From NCBI GenBank assembly GCA_029213005.1, contig JARGPI010000006.1, positions 1 to 64,000 on the forward strand: 64,000 bases of DNA. Reading direction: 5' to 3'. This DNA comes from Verrucomicrobiales bacterium (lineage in GTDB: Bacteria > Verrucomicrobiota > Verrucomicrobiia > Verrucomicrobiales > DEV007). The position numbers were made by a program, and so were the translations under genes. This document shows, piece after piece, positions 33,629 to 42,628 of this stretch. Position 1 is the first letter of the stretch; every line of letters begins with the position of its first letter. The notes under the pieces are model-generated. The model did no database searches. It was given only the letters and a program-made list of their open reading frames with translations, and was not told the origin of the DNA.

Positions 33629-36103
33629 ATGGGAGAGAAATCACGCATTACCTTCGACGATCGTACGCCACGCAACTTCATGATCGCCTCAATCTTCTGG
33701 GGCATTATCGGGATGATGATTGGCTTACTCGCCTCCAGCCAACTCAGTTGGTGGCAGGCCAACGGCAAATTCCTCGAGTTCGTTACCTTCGGAAAAATTA
33801 ATACCGATGGTCTGGACCTGATCACCTTTGGCCGCCTCCGCCCTTTACATACCAATGCGGTTATCTTCGCATTTGTCGGAAACATGATGTTTTCCGGCAT
33901 CTACTACTCAACCCAACGACTCTGCAAATGCAGGACGGCATCGAGCCTCTTATCATTCCTGCACTTCTGGGGCTGGCAGGGCATCATCGTCGGCGCGGTT
34001 CTGACTTTGCCGATCGGTTTATCTCAGTCTAAAGAATACGCTGAGCTGATCTGGCCCCTCGATATCGCCGTGGTAATCGTCTGGGTTATCTTTGCGATCA
34101 ACTTTTTCTGGACGCTTGCCAGGCGAAACGAAAAGAGTCTTTACGTTGCGATCTGGTTCTATATTGCAACCATCATCACGATTGCGATGCTCTACATCGT
34201 AAACAACCTGCAAATCCCTACCTCCCTCACCCACTCCTACCCGATCTTCGGGGGACTGCAGGACGCCCTTGTCCAGTGGTGGTATGGCCACAATGCAGTC
34301 GCCTTCTTCCTCACCACACCAATTCTCGGGATCATGTATTACTTTCTCCCGAAGGCAGCGAACCGTCCCGTTTATTCCTACCGTCTGTCTATCATCCACT
34401 TCTGGTCCCTGGTATTTATCTATATTTGGGCTGGTCCACACCACCTCCTGAACACCGCATTACCGCAGTGGCTCCAGATTCTCGGCATGCTCTTTTCCCT
34501 GATGCTATGGGCACCATCGTGGGGCGGAATGCTCAATGGACTGCTGACTCTCCGGGGAGCATGGAACAAGCTCAGAACCGATCCCGTCATCAAATTCTTC
34601 GCAGCGGGTATCACCTTTTACGGAATGGCAACCTTTGAAGGACCCTTGCTATCTATCCGTGCCGTCAACCAACTTTCCCACTACACTGACTGGGGAATTG
34701 GACACGTCCATTCCGGTGCCCTCGGTTGGAACGGTCTGATGGCGGCTGGTATGTTTTACTGGATGGCACCCCGCCTCTGGGCAACTAAGCTGTGGTCAGT
34801 GGCCTGGGCTAATATGCACTTCTGGGTATCACTGGTCGGCATCCTCCTCTACGTCGGAGCCATGTGGACGGCCGGAATTATGCAGGGGCTGATGCTCGGG
34901 CAGGTCAACGAAAGTGGAACCGGACTCACCTATGAATTCGTCGAGACACTTCAAGCGATCCAGCTACCGTATATCCTGCGGGGAATTGGAGGACTTCTCT
35001 ACCTCATCGGCTTCATCCTCTGTGCGATCAACATCGGGATGACTGCAGCGAAAGGAAAAATGACCGATGTCTCCATCGAGACCTATCTTCTGAAACCAAC
35101 CGAAAAAGATACCGAATCGATCCGGTCCCTCATTTTCCACCGCGCAGTGGTCTACACCGGAATCCTGATCGCACTTATCGCCCTTTGGTTTTTCACCCCG
35201 TTCAGTATGGCGGCGACCTTACTGGTAGCGATCGGCATGGTTGGAATACTGGTTCTCTTTGAATTCAAATGGAACGGCAAGAGCTGGGCGAAATTTCACG
35301 ACAACCTTCTTGAGAACTACATCCCCTTCACCATCCTCGTTCTTGTCGCCGTCGCCATCGGTGGGATGATCCAAATCATACCGTCTGTGGTAGTGAACCG
35401 CCATGTGAACATCGAGGGCCGCCTTCAAGAGTTATACACTCCACTGGAACTGGAAGGCCGGGACATCTACGTCTCGGAAGGTTGCTACAACTGTCATTCC
35501 CAAATGATTCGGACCCTCGTTCCCGACGTGATGAGATATGGACGTCCCGGGGTAGCGGATGACTATTCTCACCTCGGAGAATCAATCTATGATTTCCCAT
35601 TCCAGTGGGGATCAAAAAGGACTGGCCCCGACCTCGCCAGAGAAGGCGGCGAACCAGTTGATGACACCAAACATGTCCGAATCGGGAAACGGGACAACCT
35701 GTGGCACATGAAGCACTTCCTCAATCCACGGGAGATGTCGCCCGGGTCAAACATGCCGGCCTACCCCTGGTTTTTCGAAAAGAAAACCGACTTCAAATCT
35801 CTAGCTAAAAAGATCTCGGTGCAGCGTCAGCTCGGAGTTCCCTATCCAGCGATGACGGCTCATGAGATTGAGCAACACGCCCGGGAACAGGCCATGGCAA
35901 TCGCCCAAACGGTAATGAAAGACGCTTACCTCGAAGACCGTCCGGACCTCTCCGGAGAGGCGATGAGAAATCATCTCTCTGAAGTGCAATTCACTGCCAT
36001 TGTCGCCTACCTGCAAAAACTGGGAGCCTATACGGAACAGAACCCGGACAAGCGCCCCCATCCGCTCGACCCTGACGGCAACCTTTCCAAATTTGAACCC
36101 TGA
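33629..36103 (+). CDS. ccoNO: Fused cbb3 cytochrome oxidase subunits CcoN-CcoO
   Basis: A single 824-residue protein joins two subunits. Residues about 1-480 are the catalytic CcoN: heme ligand in LRPLHTNAVIF, WWYGHNAVAFFLT for CuB and the cross-linked site, the copper-ligand pair in AGPHHLLN, and IGHVHSGALGW for the hemes. From about 570 begins CcoO, with the c-type heme site GCYNCHSQM (C619, C622, H623) and a likely methionine ligand in NMPAYPW. The enzyme reduces oxygen to water with high oxygen affinity. N-O fusions occur in Bacteroidota and PVC bacteria. ATG at 33629. Confidence 0.94.
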   Translation: MGEKSRITFDDRTPRNFMIASIFWGIIGMMIGLLASSQLSWWQANGKFLEFVTFGKINTDGLDLITFGRLRPLHTNAVIFAFVGNMMFSGIYYSTQRLCKCRTASSLLSFLHFWGWQGIIVGAVLTLPIGLSQSKEYAELIWPLDIAVVIVWVIFAINFFWTLARRNEKSLYVAIWFYIATIITIAMLYIVNNLQIPTSLTHSYPIFGGLQDALVQWWYGHNAVAFFLTTPILGIMYYFLPKAANRPVYSYRLSIIHFWSLVFIYIWAGPHHLLNTALPQWLQILGMLFSLMLWAPSWGGMLNGLLTLRGAWNKLRTDPVIKFFAAGITFYGMATFEGPLLSIRAVNQLSHYTDWGIGHVHSGALGWNGLMAAGMFYWMAPRLWATKLWSVAWANMHFWVSLVGILLYVGAMWTAGIMQGLMLGQVNESGTGLTYEFVETLQAIQLPYILRGIGGLLYLIGFILCAINIGMTAAKGKMTDVSIETYLLKPTEKDTESIRSLIFHRAVVYTGILIALIALWFFTPFSMAATLLVAIGMVGILVLFEFKWNGKSWAKFHDNLLENYIPFTILVLVAVAIGGMIQIIPSVVVNRHVNIEGRLQELYTPLELEGRDIYVSEGCYNCHSQMIRTLVPDVMRYGRPGVADDYSHLGESIYDFPFQWGSKRTGPDLAREGGEPVDDTKHVRIGKRDNLWHMKHFLNPREMSPGSNMPAYPWFFEKKTDFKSLAKKISVQRQLGVPYPAMTAHEIEQHAREQAMAIAQTVMKDAYLEDRPDLSGEAMRNHLSEVQFTAIVAYLQKLGAYTEQNPDKRPHPLDPDGNLSKFEP

Positions 36104-36120
36104 ACCAAACCGGAAACCAA

Positions 36121-36297
36121 ATGTTTAAACGAGTCATATTTCAAGACTGGACCATAATCGTCCCTGTGATCTCCTTCGCCTTTACCCTGTCAATCTTTAT
36201 CGGCTTCTTCATTAGAACCCTTCTGATGGATAAAGACAGCATAAGTAAAAGTGCGAATCTCGCCCTCCAAAACGACGACAATAATCAAGCTGAGTAG
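36121..36297 (+). CDS. ccoQ: CcoQ-like small membrane subunit
   Basis: A 58-residue protein from ATG 36121 to TAG 36297. MFKRVIFQDWTIIVPVISFA leads into one transmembrane helix, followed by a polar tail. Position between ccoNO and ccoP, length and topology match CcoQ, a non-essential stabilising subunit, although sequence identity in this family is always low. It is 17 bases from ccoNO and 4 bases from ccoP. Confidence 0.65.
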   Translation: MFKRVIFQDWTIIVPVISFAFTLSIFIGFFIRTLLMDKDSISKSANLALQNDDNNQAE

Positions 36298-36301
36298 TAC
36301 C

Positions 36302-36919
36302 ATGAACGAAGAGGAAAAGGACACCTATCGCCGCGGCGAATTTGCAAGAAAGGGTGAAGTCATTCTCCGGGAACACGAATACGACGGGATTCAGGAATTT
36401 GACCAAAAGCTACCGAACTGGTGGTTGTTCACCTTCTATGGAGCCATTGTTTTCTTTTTCGGAATGTGGTTCGTGTATTACACATTGGGGCTAGTCCAGT
36501 CCGATCAGGAGCGAATCACTAAAGCGGTAAGCGCTGTAAACGAAAAGAAAAGTGCAGCACTTGCCGACACCCTTTCGAACCTGACCGACTCCGTTCTGGT
36601 TCACGAATGGGCCACCGACGAATCGAAAGTCAAAGCGGGTGAGGCCATTTACCTTCAGGTTTGTATCGCCTGCCACGGCCCCAATATGGATGCCCCGACT
36701 AAGCTTGCTCTATCCCTGGTCGATCAGGAATGGAAATATGGGAACGCTCCGCTTGATATCTTCAAGTTGATCAACAATGGAACGCCTCCGGAAAGCAAAG
36801 GTATGGAACCCAGTGGCGCCCGGATGATGCCTTTTGGTCAATCCTTCAGCCCCGAAGAAATTGCGTCCATCACCGCGTTTATCATCTCAAAGAACAAAGA
36901 AGACTTTAAAGACTATTGA
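36302..36919 (+). CDS. ccoP: cbb3 oxidase subunit CcoP, mono-heme form
   Basis: A 205-residue protein. The N-terminal part with HEYDGIQEFDQKLPNWW is the CcoP signature, followed by one transmembrane helix (WLFTFYGAIVFFFGMWFVYY). The C-terminal cytochrome c domain has one CXXCH, CIACH at residues 121-125, and a possible methionine ligand in RMMPFGQSF. Typical CcoP has two such domains; only one is present here. The ATG at 36302 was preferred over an upstream in-frame start (36251) that overlaps ccoQ. Confidence 0.9.
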   Translation: MNEEEKDTYRRGEFARKGEVILREHEYDGIQEFDQKLPNWWLFTFYGAIVFFFGMWFVYYTLGLVQSDQERITKAVSAVNEKKSAALADTLSNLTDSVLVHEWATDESKVKAGEAIYLQVCIACHGPNMDAPTKLALSLVDQEWKYGNAPLDIFKLINNGTPPESKGMEPSGARMMPFGQSFSPEEIASITAFIISKNKEDFKDY

Positions 36920-36922
36920 ATT

Positions 36923-38326
36923 ATGTCGACGACGAAATCGAAAAAAACACCGAACCTCGATAGCGTCACGACAGTGAACGATGACGGTTCCCACTACATT
37001 CTTCATCCAGCGGATGTATCGGGAAAATTCACGAGAGCCCGGCAGATTTTTGCCTTCTTTCTTCTCGTGGTCTACGTGGCTCTACCCTGGATCCAGATAA
37101 ACGGCGCACCCGCCGTCTTTCTGGATATCCAAACCCGTCAATTCCATCTCTTCGGTATCACCCTTGCCCCGCAGGATTTGTGGGTCATGTTTTTCTCAAT
37201 AACCGGCCTGGGATTCTCACTATTCTTGATCACCGCACTACTTGGTAGAGTGTGGTGCGGTTGGGCGTGTCCCTACACCATCTTTCTGGAGCATATCTAT
37301 CGAAGAATCGAAAGAATCATTGATGGCGATGGTGCCAACCGGAGAAAGCTGGACAACTCTCCCTGGGGCTTTAATAAGGCAACTCGGCGCATCGTAAAAC
37401 ACAGCCTGTTTCTTCTTGTCTCAGCTCTGCTGGCGCACGTCTTCCTTTCCTACTTCGTCTCCCTGCGACGCCTCTACCAGTTTATGGAAGAGGGTCCCAT
37501 GGCTCACGCTTTCGCTTTTGGAGCGATCCTGTTTCTCACCGGATGTCTCTATGTCTGCTTCGCGAGATTTCGCGAGCAGTTCTGCATCATGGTATGCCCT
37601 TATGGACGGCTTCAGTCAGCAATGACCGATGACAACACGATGATTATCGGTTACGACGTCAATCGCGGCGAGCCCAGAGGTAAAGTTAAACAGGCGGGCG
37701 GAGACTGCATCGACTGCAGACGCTGCGTCAATGTCTGCCCCACGGGAATTGACATTCGGGACGGCCTACAACTCGAATGCATTGGCTGCGCCGCCTGCAT
37801 CGACGCGTGTGATGAGATCATGGTAAAAATCGACCGCCCCAAAGGACTGGTGAGGTACGATTCCTACAATGGACTTAACGGTAAGCAGAGGAAAATACTC
37901 CGCCCCCGAATCTTCGTATACGCCGGGCTAGGCTGCATTGGCCTTACCGCTCTTGTCTTCACTACCTTTTTCAAAGCACGTCCCTATACAGTATCTTCTT
38001 CGCGAATGATGGGAGCGCCATTCTACGTCGATGATTCATCGGTCCGGAATAACTACCAATTACGACTTTTGAACAAGCGGAATCAACCCGCTACCTTCAA
38101 TATACAACTCGATCAACCGCCGGCGGGGTATTCCATCTCAGGAACCGACCAAACCTTTACGATTGAAGCACATGGTGAAGTCTCCCGCCCTGCCATCCTC
38201 ACCGTTCCAAAGAAGTCCTATCGCGGACCTACCGAATTGGTAGTCTTGATCAAAGCCGATCCGGGGAACGTTAAAATTAAACACAAAATCCGGTTTGCCG
38301 GTCCCAACCCGAACTCGTTCAAATAA
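36923..38326 (+). CDS. ccoG: Cytochrome oxidase accessory protein CcoG
   Basis: A 467-residue membrane protein with several N-terminal helices. WCGWACPYTIFLEHIYRRIER and CIMVCPYGRLQSAM match CcoG/FixG. Two 4Fe-4S cluster motifs follow: CIDCRRCVNVCPTGIDI and CIGCAACIDACDE. The C-terminal part (from about 350) is a periplasmic Ig-like domain. The family handles copper reduction for oxidase maturation. It begins 3 bases after ccoP's stop and ends 1 base before the next small gene. Confidence 0.94.
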   Translation: MSTTKSKKTPNLDSVTTVNDDGSHYILHPADVSGKFTRARQIFAFFLLVVYVALPWIQINGAPAVFLDIQTRQFHLFGITLAPQDLWVMFFSITGLGFSLFLITALLGRVWCGWACPYTIFLEHIYRRIERIIDGDGANRRKLDNSPWGFNKATRRIVKHSLFLLVSALLAHVFLSYFVSLRRLYQFMEEGPMAHAFAFGAILFLTGCLYVCFARFREQFCIMVCPYGRLQSAMTDDNTMIIGYDVNRGEPRGKVKQAGGDCIDCRRCVNVCPTGIDIRDGLQLECIGCAACIDACDEIMVKIDRPKGLVRYDSYNGLNGKQRKILRPRIFVYAGLGCIGLTALVFTTFFKARPYTVSSSRMMGAPFYVDDSSVRNNYQLRLLNKRNQPATFNIQLDQPPAGYSISGTDQTFTIEAHGEVSRPAILTVPKKSYRGPTELVVLIKADPGNVKIKHKIRFAGPNPNSFK

Positions 38327-38327
38327 A

Positions 38328-38468
38328 ATGAAGCTTCTACAATCCCACTGGTTTTACGTTGTCAGTGCGTTCCTCATTCTCCTCATTGCCTGGGGATCGC
38401 TGATTACCATTGCGTCAAAGCATCGCGCGGAAACCATTCCCCTGAACCCATCACACACAGCCCGGTAA
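38328..38468 (+). CDS. Small membrane protein in the FixH position
   Basis: A 46-residue protein: MKLLQSHWFYVVSAFLILLI begins a transmembrane helix followed by a short basic tail. It lies between ccoG and the SafE-like gene, where ccoH (fixH) normally sits, but FixH has about 150 residues. It may be a truncated or degenerate CcoH, or an unrelated small subunit. Starts 1 base after ccoG stops; the unbroken packing supports it being a real gene. Confidence 0.6.
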   Translation: MKLLQSHWFYVVSAFLILLIAWGSLITIASKHRAETIPLNPSHTAR

Positions 38469-38541
38469 AATCATCGAATCGACTTTCACCATTACTGCGG
38501 CGCTTGCCACAGGACTGCTCACCAGCCTTCACTGCGTTGGG

Positions 38542-39213
38542 ATGTGCGGCCCAATCGCCTGCGTCATTAAAAAACAGAGTGTCGGCAGCGATATCGGCAG
38601 CATCCTGGGACCGGTCGGATATCACGGAGGCAGACTCATTGCCTATAGTTCAATCGGAGCGCTGTGCGGAGCCCTCGGAGAACAACCACTACGATGGATT
38701 TTTAACAGTCCTGCGGTCGTTCTACCCTGGATGTTAGTCGGTGTTTTTCTGATTACCGCGATGGGCTGGTGGAAACGCCTGCCCCGACCAAATTGGATCA
38801 ACCGGCTTACCATGAAAGCCCGGATGCAATCAATGAAAATGAATTCGTGGAAAGGAGGGCTCGTGATGGGACTTGCGACTCCGCTTCTACCTTGCGGCCC
38901 GCTATACCTGCTCTTTGCCGCTTGCCTTGTCACAGGGAGCGCCATTCGGGGAGCTGAGTTTGCCCTCGCCTTCGGAATTGGAACCGTTCCGTTGCTATGG
39001 ATTGCTCAAGAGTCTTTTTCCCGATTGCAAAAAGTTATACCGTCCGCCCGGTTCTCCCAACTACAGCGAACTCTGGCCATCGTTGGGGTAGTCATCATGT
39101 CTTTCCGCCTTCATGATACCCTGCCCATTTTCAGCCCTTCATTAGATGGTAGCGAGGGTACGACAAAGCCTCTTCCCTCCTGCTGTCACAGCGCGGTTCC
39201 TGCGGAGAAATGA
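38542..39213 (+). CDS. SafE/TauE-like (DUF2062-region) sulfite exporter-family protein
   Basis: A 223-residue polytopic membrane protein. The hallmark GMCGP of cbb3-linked TauE/SafE-like proteins appears at the very N-terminus, and GLATPLLPCGPLYLLFAACL follows later. In homologues the GMCGP motif is preceded by a transmembrane helix. The frame is open upstream to 38446 and encodes such a helix (LATGLLTSLHC before VGMCGP), but contains no ATG, GTG or TTG, so the true start is probably a rare codon (ATC, ATT or CTG). The given start is the first ATG. It overlaps ccoI by ATGA. Confidence 0.8.
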   Translation: MCGPIACVIKKQSVGSDIGSILGPVGYHGGRLIAYSSIGALCGALGEQPLRWIFNSPAVVLPWMLVGVFLITAMGWWKRLPRPNWINRLTMKARMQSMKMNSWKGGLVMGLATPLLPCGPLYLLFAACLVTGSAIRGAEFALAFGIGTVPLLWIAQESFSRLQKVIPSARFSQLQRTLAIVGVVIMSFRLHDTLPIFSPSLDGSEGTTKPLPSCCHSAVPAEK

Positions 39214-41669
39214 GCGACCTCACCAAAGACTGTGTTCATTGCGGCACGCTTTTTCATCCGGTGGATGAATCAGCCGAGTTTTGCTGCGCAGGCTGCGAAG
39301 TGGTTCACCGGCTACTTTTCAGCGAGGGACTCGACCGATTCTATACTTTAAAAGGAAGCCATAAAGTTCGACCTGCACGAGATCGACCATTTCAGGCGGT
39401 CGAAACCGATTGGATAGAAACTTTAGTCGCCAAAGCCGAAGAAGAAACTGAGGAAGGCCACGCCTCCACCACCGTCCACATTAGCGGCACCACCTGCGTC
39501 GGGTGCGTCTGGTTGATTGAAACTCTATTTCAACGGGAGCCGGGAGCCATATCGGCGACGGTCGATCCTACCGCTGCCGAAGGGACCTTTACCTGGAAGA
39601 AAGGCACAGGAACATTATTGAACTTCGCTAAAGAATTGCCACGCTATGGCTATAGCCTGGATTCAATTACCTCCGACCGGGGCAAATACCGGGAAAGCAC
39701 CCAGCTTCTTGCGCGATTGGGCGTCTCCGGAGCATTCGCCCTCAATACGATGGCATTCTCTCTGCCCCGCTATCTGGGCATGGACGACAGCTTTCAATTT
39801 TCGCGATTATTTGACCTCGTGGCCCTGATTTCTTCCACCCTCACTCTTTTAATTGGCGGATCCTATTTCTTCAAGAAAGCTATCGGAGCAGCCTCTCAAA
39901 AATCTATCCACATCGATTTGCCTATAGCGATGGGACTCGCATTAGCCTACATCGGTTCAATAGTTGGGTGGATGACCGACCACCGGGACCTTCTCTTCTT
40001 CGATTTTGTGGCGATTTTCACCACCCTCATGCTTGGCGGCCGATACATTCACCTGATTGCGATTGAAAAAGTCAGCCACCGGCTCCAGGGACAATCCGCA
40101 ATCTTATCAGAAATCACTCTGAAAGACCAAACCCGGAAGCCCACCAAAGAGCTCCAGCCCGGCGACATCTTCGAACTACCACCCGGCAGGGCCCTACCCG
40201 TAAGTGCCCGAATCACGGGCTGTGATTCCGAATTCTCTCTGGCCTGGATGACAGGCGAAATCCATCCGAAACTATTTCCCAAAGGGAGAAATGTTCCTGC
40301 CGGAGCCATTTCTCTATCCAGCCAAAACGTCGAATTCATGGCCATTGAGGCTTTCGGTGAGTCTCTGGTTTCCAAATTATATGACGCGGCCAAAGCACCG
40401 CCCCCCACGACCACTTCCGGACCTTTTCTGAAAATATACCTCATCGCTATCATCGTGATAGGCCTACTTGCGGGCCTCGGTTGGATTGTCGCAGGACATT
40501 CCACTCTGATCGCCCTCCAAATTACGATTTCGATTTTCGTAATTTCCTGCCCCTGCGCTATCGGTATCGCTCTACCATTGGTCGAGAAACGAATTGCTTC
40601 GGCAATGGCAAAACAGGGTGTGTTTATACAGAAACCCGGCTTTTGGTCAAAGTTGACTAAAGTCAGAAATCTCATTCTCGACAAGACCGGAACGCTAACT
40701 CTCGAGCATCCCGAAATGGTAAACAGCATCGTCCTGAACGACCTGACGGGTTCTGCGAAGGAAGCCTTAAGTATACTTTCCGCAAATTCCCTGCACCCGT
40801 TGGACAGAACGATCCATCAACATCTCGTAGCGATGGATTCGCACTACGCATCCACTGCTTCAGCTGAAGTCAAGTCACGTCCCGGCCTGGGAAACACACT
40901 GTCTTATCGGGGCGACACCTGGACCTTGGGAAGACCGGGATGGCGGGGAGACCAGAATTTCCAAGATGAGGGCACCGAATCCCTCGCCTGCGAATTGGCA
41001 GTGAACGGACAAAGCCTCGCCGTTTTTGTATTTGAAGAATCACTACGCCCGGAGGCGATTCGTTCCGCCCAATGGCTGCAAAAAGGACTTAAAATAAAGC
41101 TCCATATTCTTTCGGGCGATAATCAATCGCGAATCGACGAATTCTCCTCCAAACTGGGAATTCCCAGGGAAAATGCCACTGGCAACCTGTCGCCCGACGA
41201 AAAACAAGAGCGAACCAAGGCCCTTCAACCTGCACTATATTTAGGTGACGGAATGAATGACGCCGCCGCGTTCTCGGAGAGCCTGCTCAGTGGCACTCCG
41301 GTCACCGATCGATCAGTACTTGACCGCAACGCCAGCTTTATCTTTACCTGTCAGGGACTTGCGTTTCTCCCGAATCTATTCAAAGCGGCTCGCTGGAGCC
41401 GGGAAACGTCCCACATGGTTATCGCATTCGCGATCGTCTACAACCTGGCTGCAATCGCCACTTGTTGTCTGGGAAGTATGACTCCACTGCTCGCATCCAT
41501 CCTCATGCCGCTTAGCTCACTGGCCTGCATCGGAATAGCACTCAGGCCGGTGAAACTTTCGAATCGAACGCTTCCCCCGGATCAACCGGAACGTATTGGT
41601 TTTCGACATCATTCTGTTGGAAACCATGAGCAAAATACAGGCTTCATCTCTGGAGATCGAAATATTTGA
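39210..41669 (+). CDS. ccoI: Copper-transporting P-type ATPase CcoI
   Basis: An 819-residue P1B-ATPase that moves copper for cbb3 assembly. N-terminal cysteine-rich region (CVHCG, CCAGCE), a metal-binding HMA domain (GTTCVGCVW), transmembrane helices with the ion-path motif SCPCAIGIALPL, the phosphorylation site DKTGTLT (D491), and the hinge GDGMNDAAA. These are the complete motifs of FixI/CcoI. The ATG overlaps the SafE-like gene's stop; the AraC-type regulator begins inside its 3' end. Confidence 0.94.
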   Translation: MSDLTKDCVHCGTLFHPVDESAEFCCAGCEVVHRLLFSEGLDRFYTLKGSHKVRPARDRPFQAVETDWIETLVAKAEEETEEGHASTTVHISGTTCVGCVWLIETLFQREPGAISATVDPTAAEGTFTWKKGTGTLLNFAKELPRYGYSLDSITSDRGKYRESTQLLARLGVSGAFALNTMAFSLPRYLGMDDSFQFSRLFDLVALISSTLTLLIGGSYFFKKAIGAASQKSIHIDLPIAMGLALAYIGSIVGWMTDHRDLLFFDFVAIFTTLMLGGRYIHLIAIEKVSHRLQGQSAILSEITLKDQTRKPTKELQPGDIFELPPGRALPVSARITGCDSEFSLAWMTGEIHPKLFPKGRNVPAGAISLSSQNVEFMAIEAFGESLVSKLYDAAKAPPPTTTSGPFLKIYLIAIIVIGLLAGLGWIVAGHSTLIALQITISIFVISCPCAIGIALPLVEKRIASAMAKQGVFIQKPGFWSKLTKVRNLILDKTGTLTLEHPEMVNSIVLNDLTGSAKEALSILSANSLHPLDRTIHQHLVAMDSHYASTASAEVKSRPGLGNTLSYRGDTWTLGRPGWRGDQNFQDEGTESLACELAVNGQSLAVFVFEESLRPEAIRSAQWLQKGLKIKLHILSGDNQSRIDEFSSKLGIPRENATGNLSPDEKQERTKALQPALYLGDGMNDAAAFSESLLSGTPVTDRSVLDRNASFIFTCQGLAFLPNLFKAARWSRETSHMVIAFAIVYNLAAIATCCLGSMTPLLASILMPLSSLACIGIALRPVKLSNRTLPPDQPERIGFRHHSVGNHEQNTGFISGDRNI

Positions 41670-42555
41670 ACGGTTAGCTACCTCCCGGATTTTTTCCAAA
41701 TTTGAGAGCGCATTCAGCAGTGCCACCGGACTTCCGCTACGCTTCATTCCCCGCGATGAAGAGTGGTGCATCGGGGAGCCACGCGAAAATGAAAGCTCCT
41801 TTTGCCGACTTTTGAATCAGTGCGAAACGGCGTGCTCCGCTTGTAAAGAAACCAACCGTCGACTCATCGAAAACGCAATCGAAGTCGAAGGACCTCAGAC
41901 CTGTGGGTGCTTCACCGGTTTGTGTGCAACGGCCGTGCCCGTCAAACTCGGAAGGACGATATTAGGTTTTCTAAAAACCGGTCAGGTATTCAAACGGCAG
42001 CCTACCGAAGACGATTTTAGTCGGATTATCAACCGCCTAACAAGCGAAGGAAATATAGCAGATGCCTATATCGACAAACTGCATACTGCCTACTTCCAAA
42101 CTCAACAGGTAGACCCCGCACGCTACGAAAGTATGGTAACTTTGCTGAACCTGTTCGCCGAACAACTTTCGGAACACGCAGAAACCGTTTCAATTTCCAC
42201 CGAAGACGGAGAGCCTAAAGGTATCACCGCTGCTAAGCGGATGATTCATCAGAATTTGGAAGATCCTATAGAGCTGGATTCTATAGCAAAAGTAGCAGGA
42301 ATGAGTCGCTCTCACTTTTGCCGGACCTTTAAGGAGGCCACTTCTATGACGGTCACCGAATACATCACGCGGGCCCGGATCAACTGGGCAGGGAAAGAAT
42401 TGTTGCGACCGAACTCCCAGATTTCTGAAACAGCCTACAAAGTCGGTTTCCAATCGCTATCACAATTTAACCGATCCTTTACTAAAATTACCGGTATGTC
42501 ACCGAGTGCCTTTCGGAAAGAAAAATTGTCGAAAGCGGCGGCTCGGGCTTTCTAA
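41626..42555 (+). CDS. PocR-domain AraC family transcription regulator
   Basis: A 309-residue regulator. Residues about 15-170 are a PocR sensory domain with a cysteine set (FCRLLNQCETACSACKETNRR, TCGCFTGLCATAVPV). The C-terminus is an AraC DNA-binding domain with two helix-turn-helix units: DSIAKVAGMSRSHFCRTFKE and ETAYKVGFQSLSQFNRSFTK. Position right after ccoI, with a 44-base overlap, suggests that it controls, or is controlled with, the oxidase genes. The ATG at 41626 is preferred over a TTG at 41596. Ligand unknown; PocR domains often bind small hydrophobic metabolites. Confidence 0.88.
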   Translation: MSKIQASSLEIEIFERLATSRIFSKFESAFSSATGLPLRFIPRDEEWCIGEPRENESSFCRLLNQCETACSACKETNRRLIENAIEVEGPQTCGCFTGLCATAVPVKLGRTILGFLKTGQVFKRQPTEDDFSRIINRLTSEGNIADAYIDKLHTAYFQTQQVDPARYESMVTLLNLFAEQLSEHAETVSISTEDGEPKGITAAKRMIHQNLEDPIELDSIAKVAGMSRSHFCRTFKEATSMTVTEYITRARINWAGKELLRPNSQISETAYKVGFQSLSQFNRSFTKITGMSPSAFRKEKLSKAAARAF

Positions 42556-42580
42556 GATCGACTGACAGTGGGGGACATCA

Positions 42581-42607
42581 TGCAATCCGCAGCGGTTACG
42601 GATTGCA
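42581..42607. terminator. Perfect hairpin between convergent genes
   Basis: TGCAATCCG and CGGATTGCA form a 9-base perfect stem around a 9-base loop, between the regulator (plus) and the membrane protein gene (minus). It is placed to serve as a bidirectional stop, but no long T-run follows in either direction. Confidence 0.45.
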
Positions 42608-42628
42608 GAATGCATCAAGCCCGGACAT

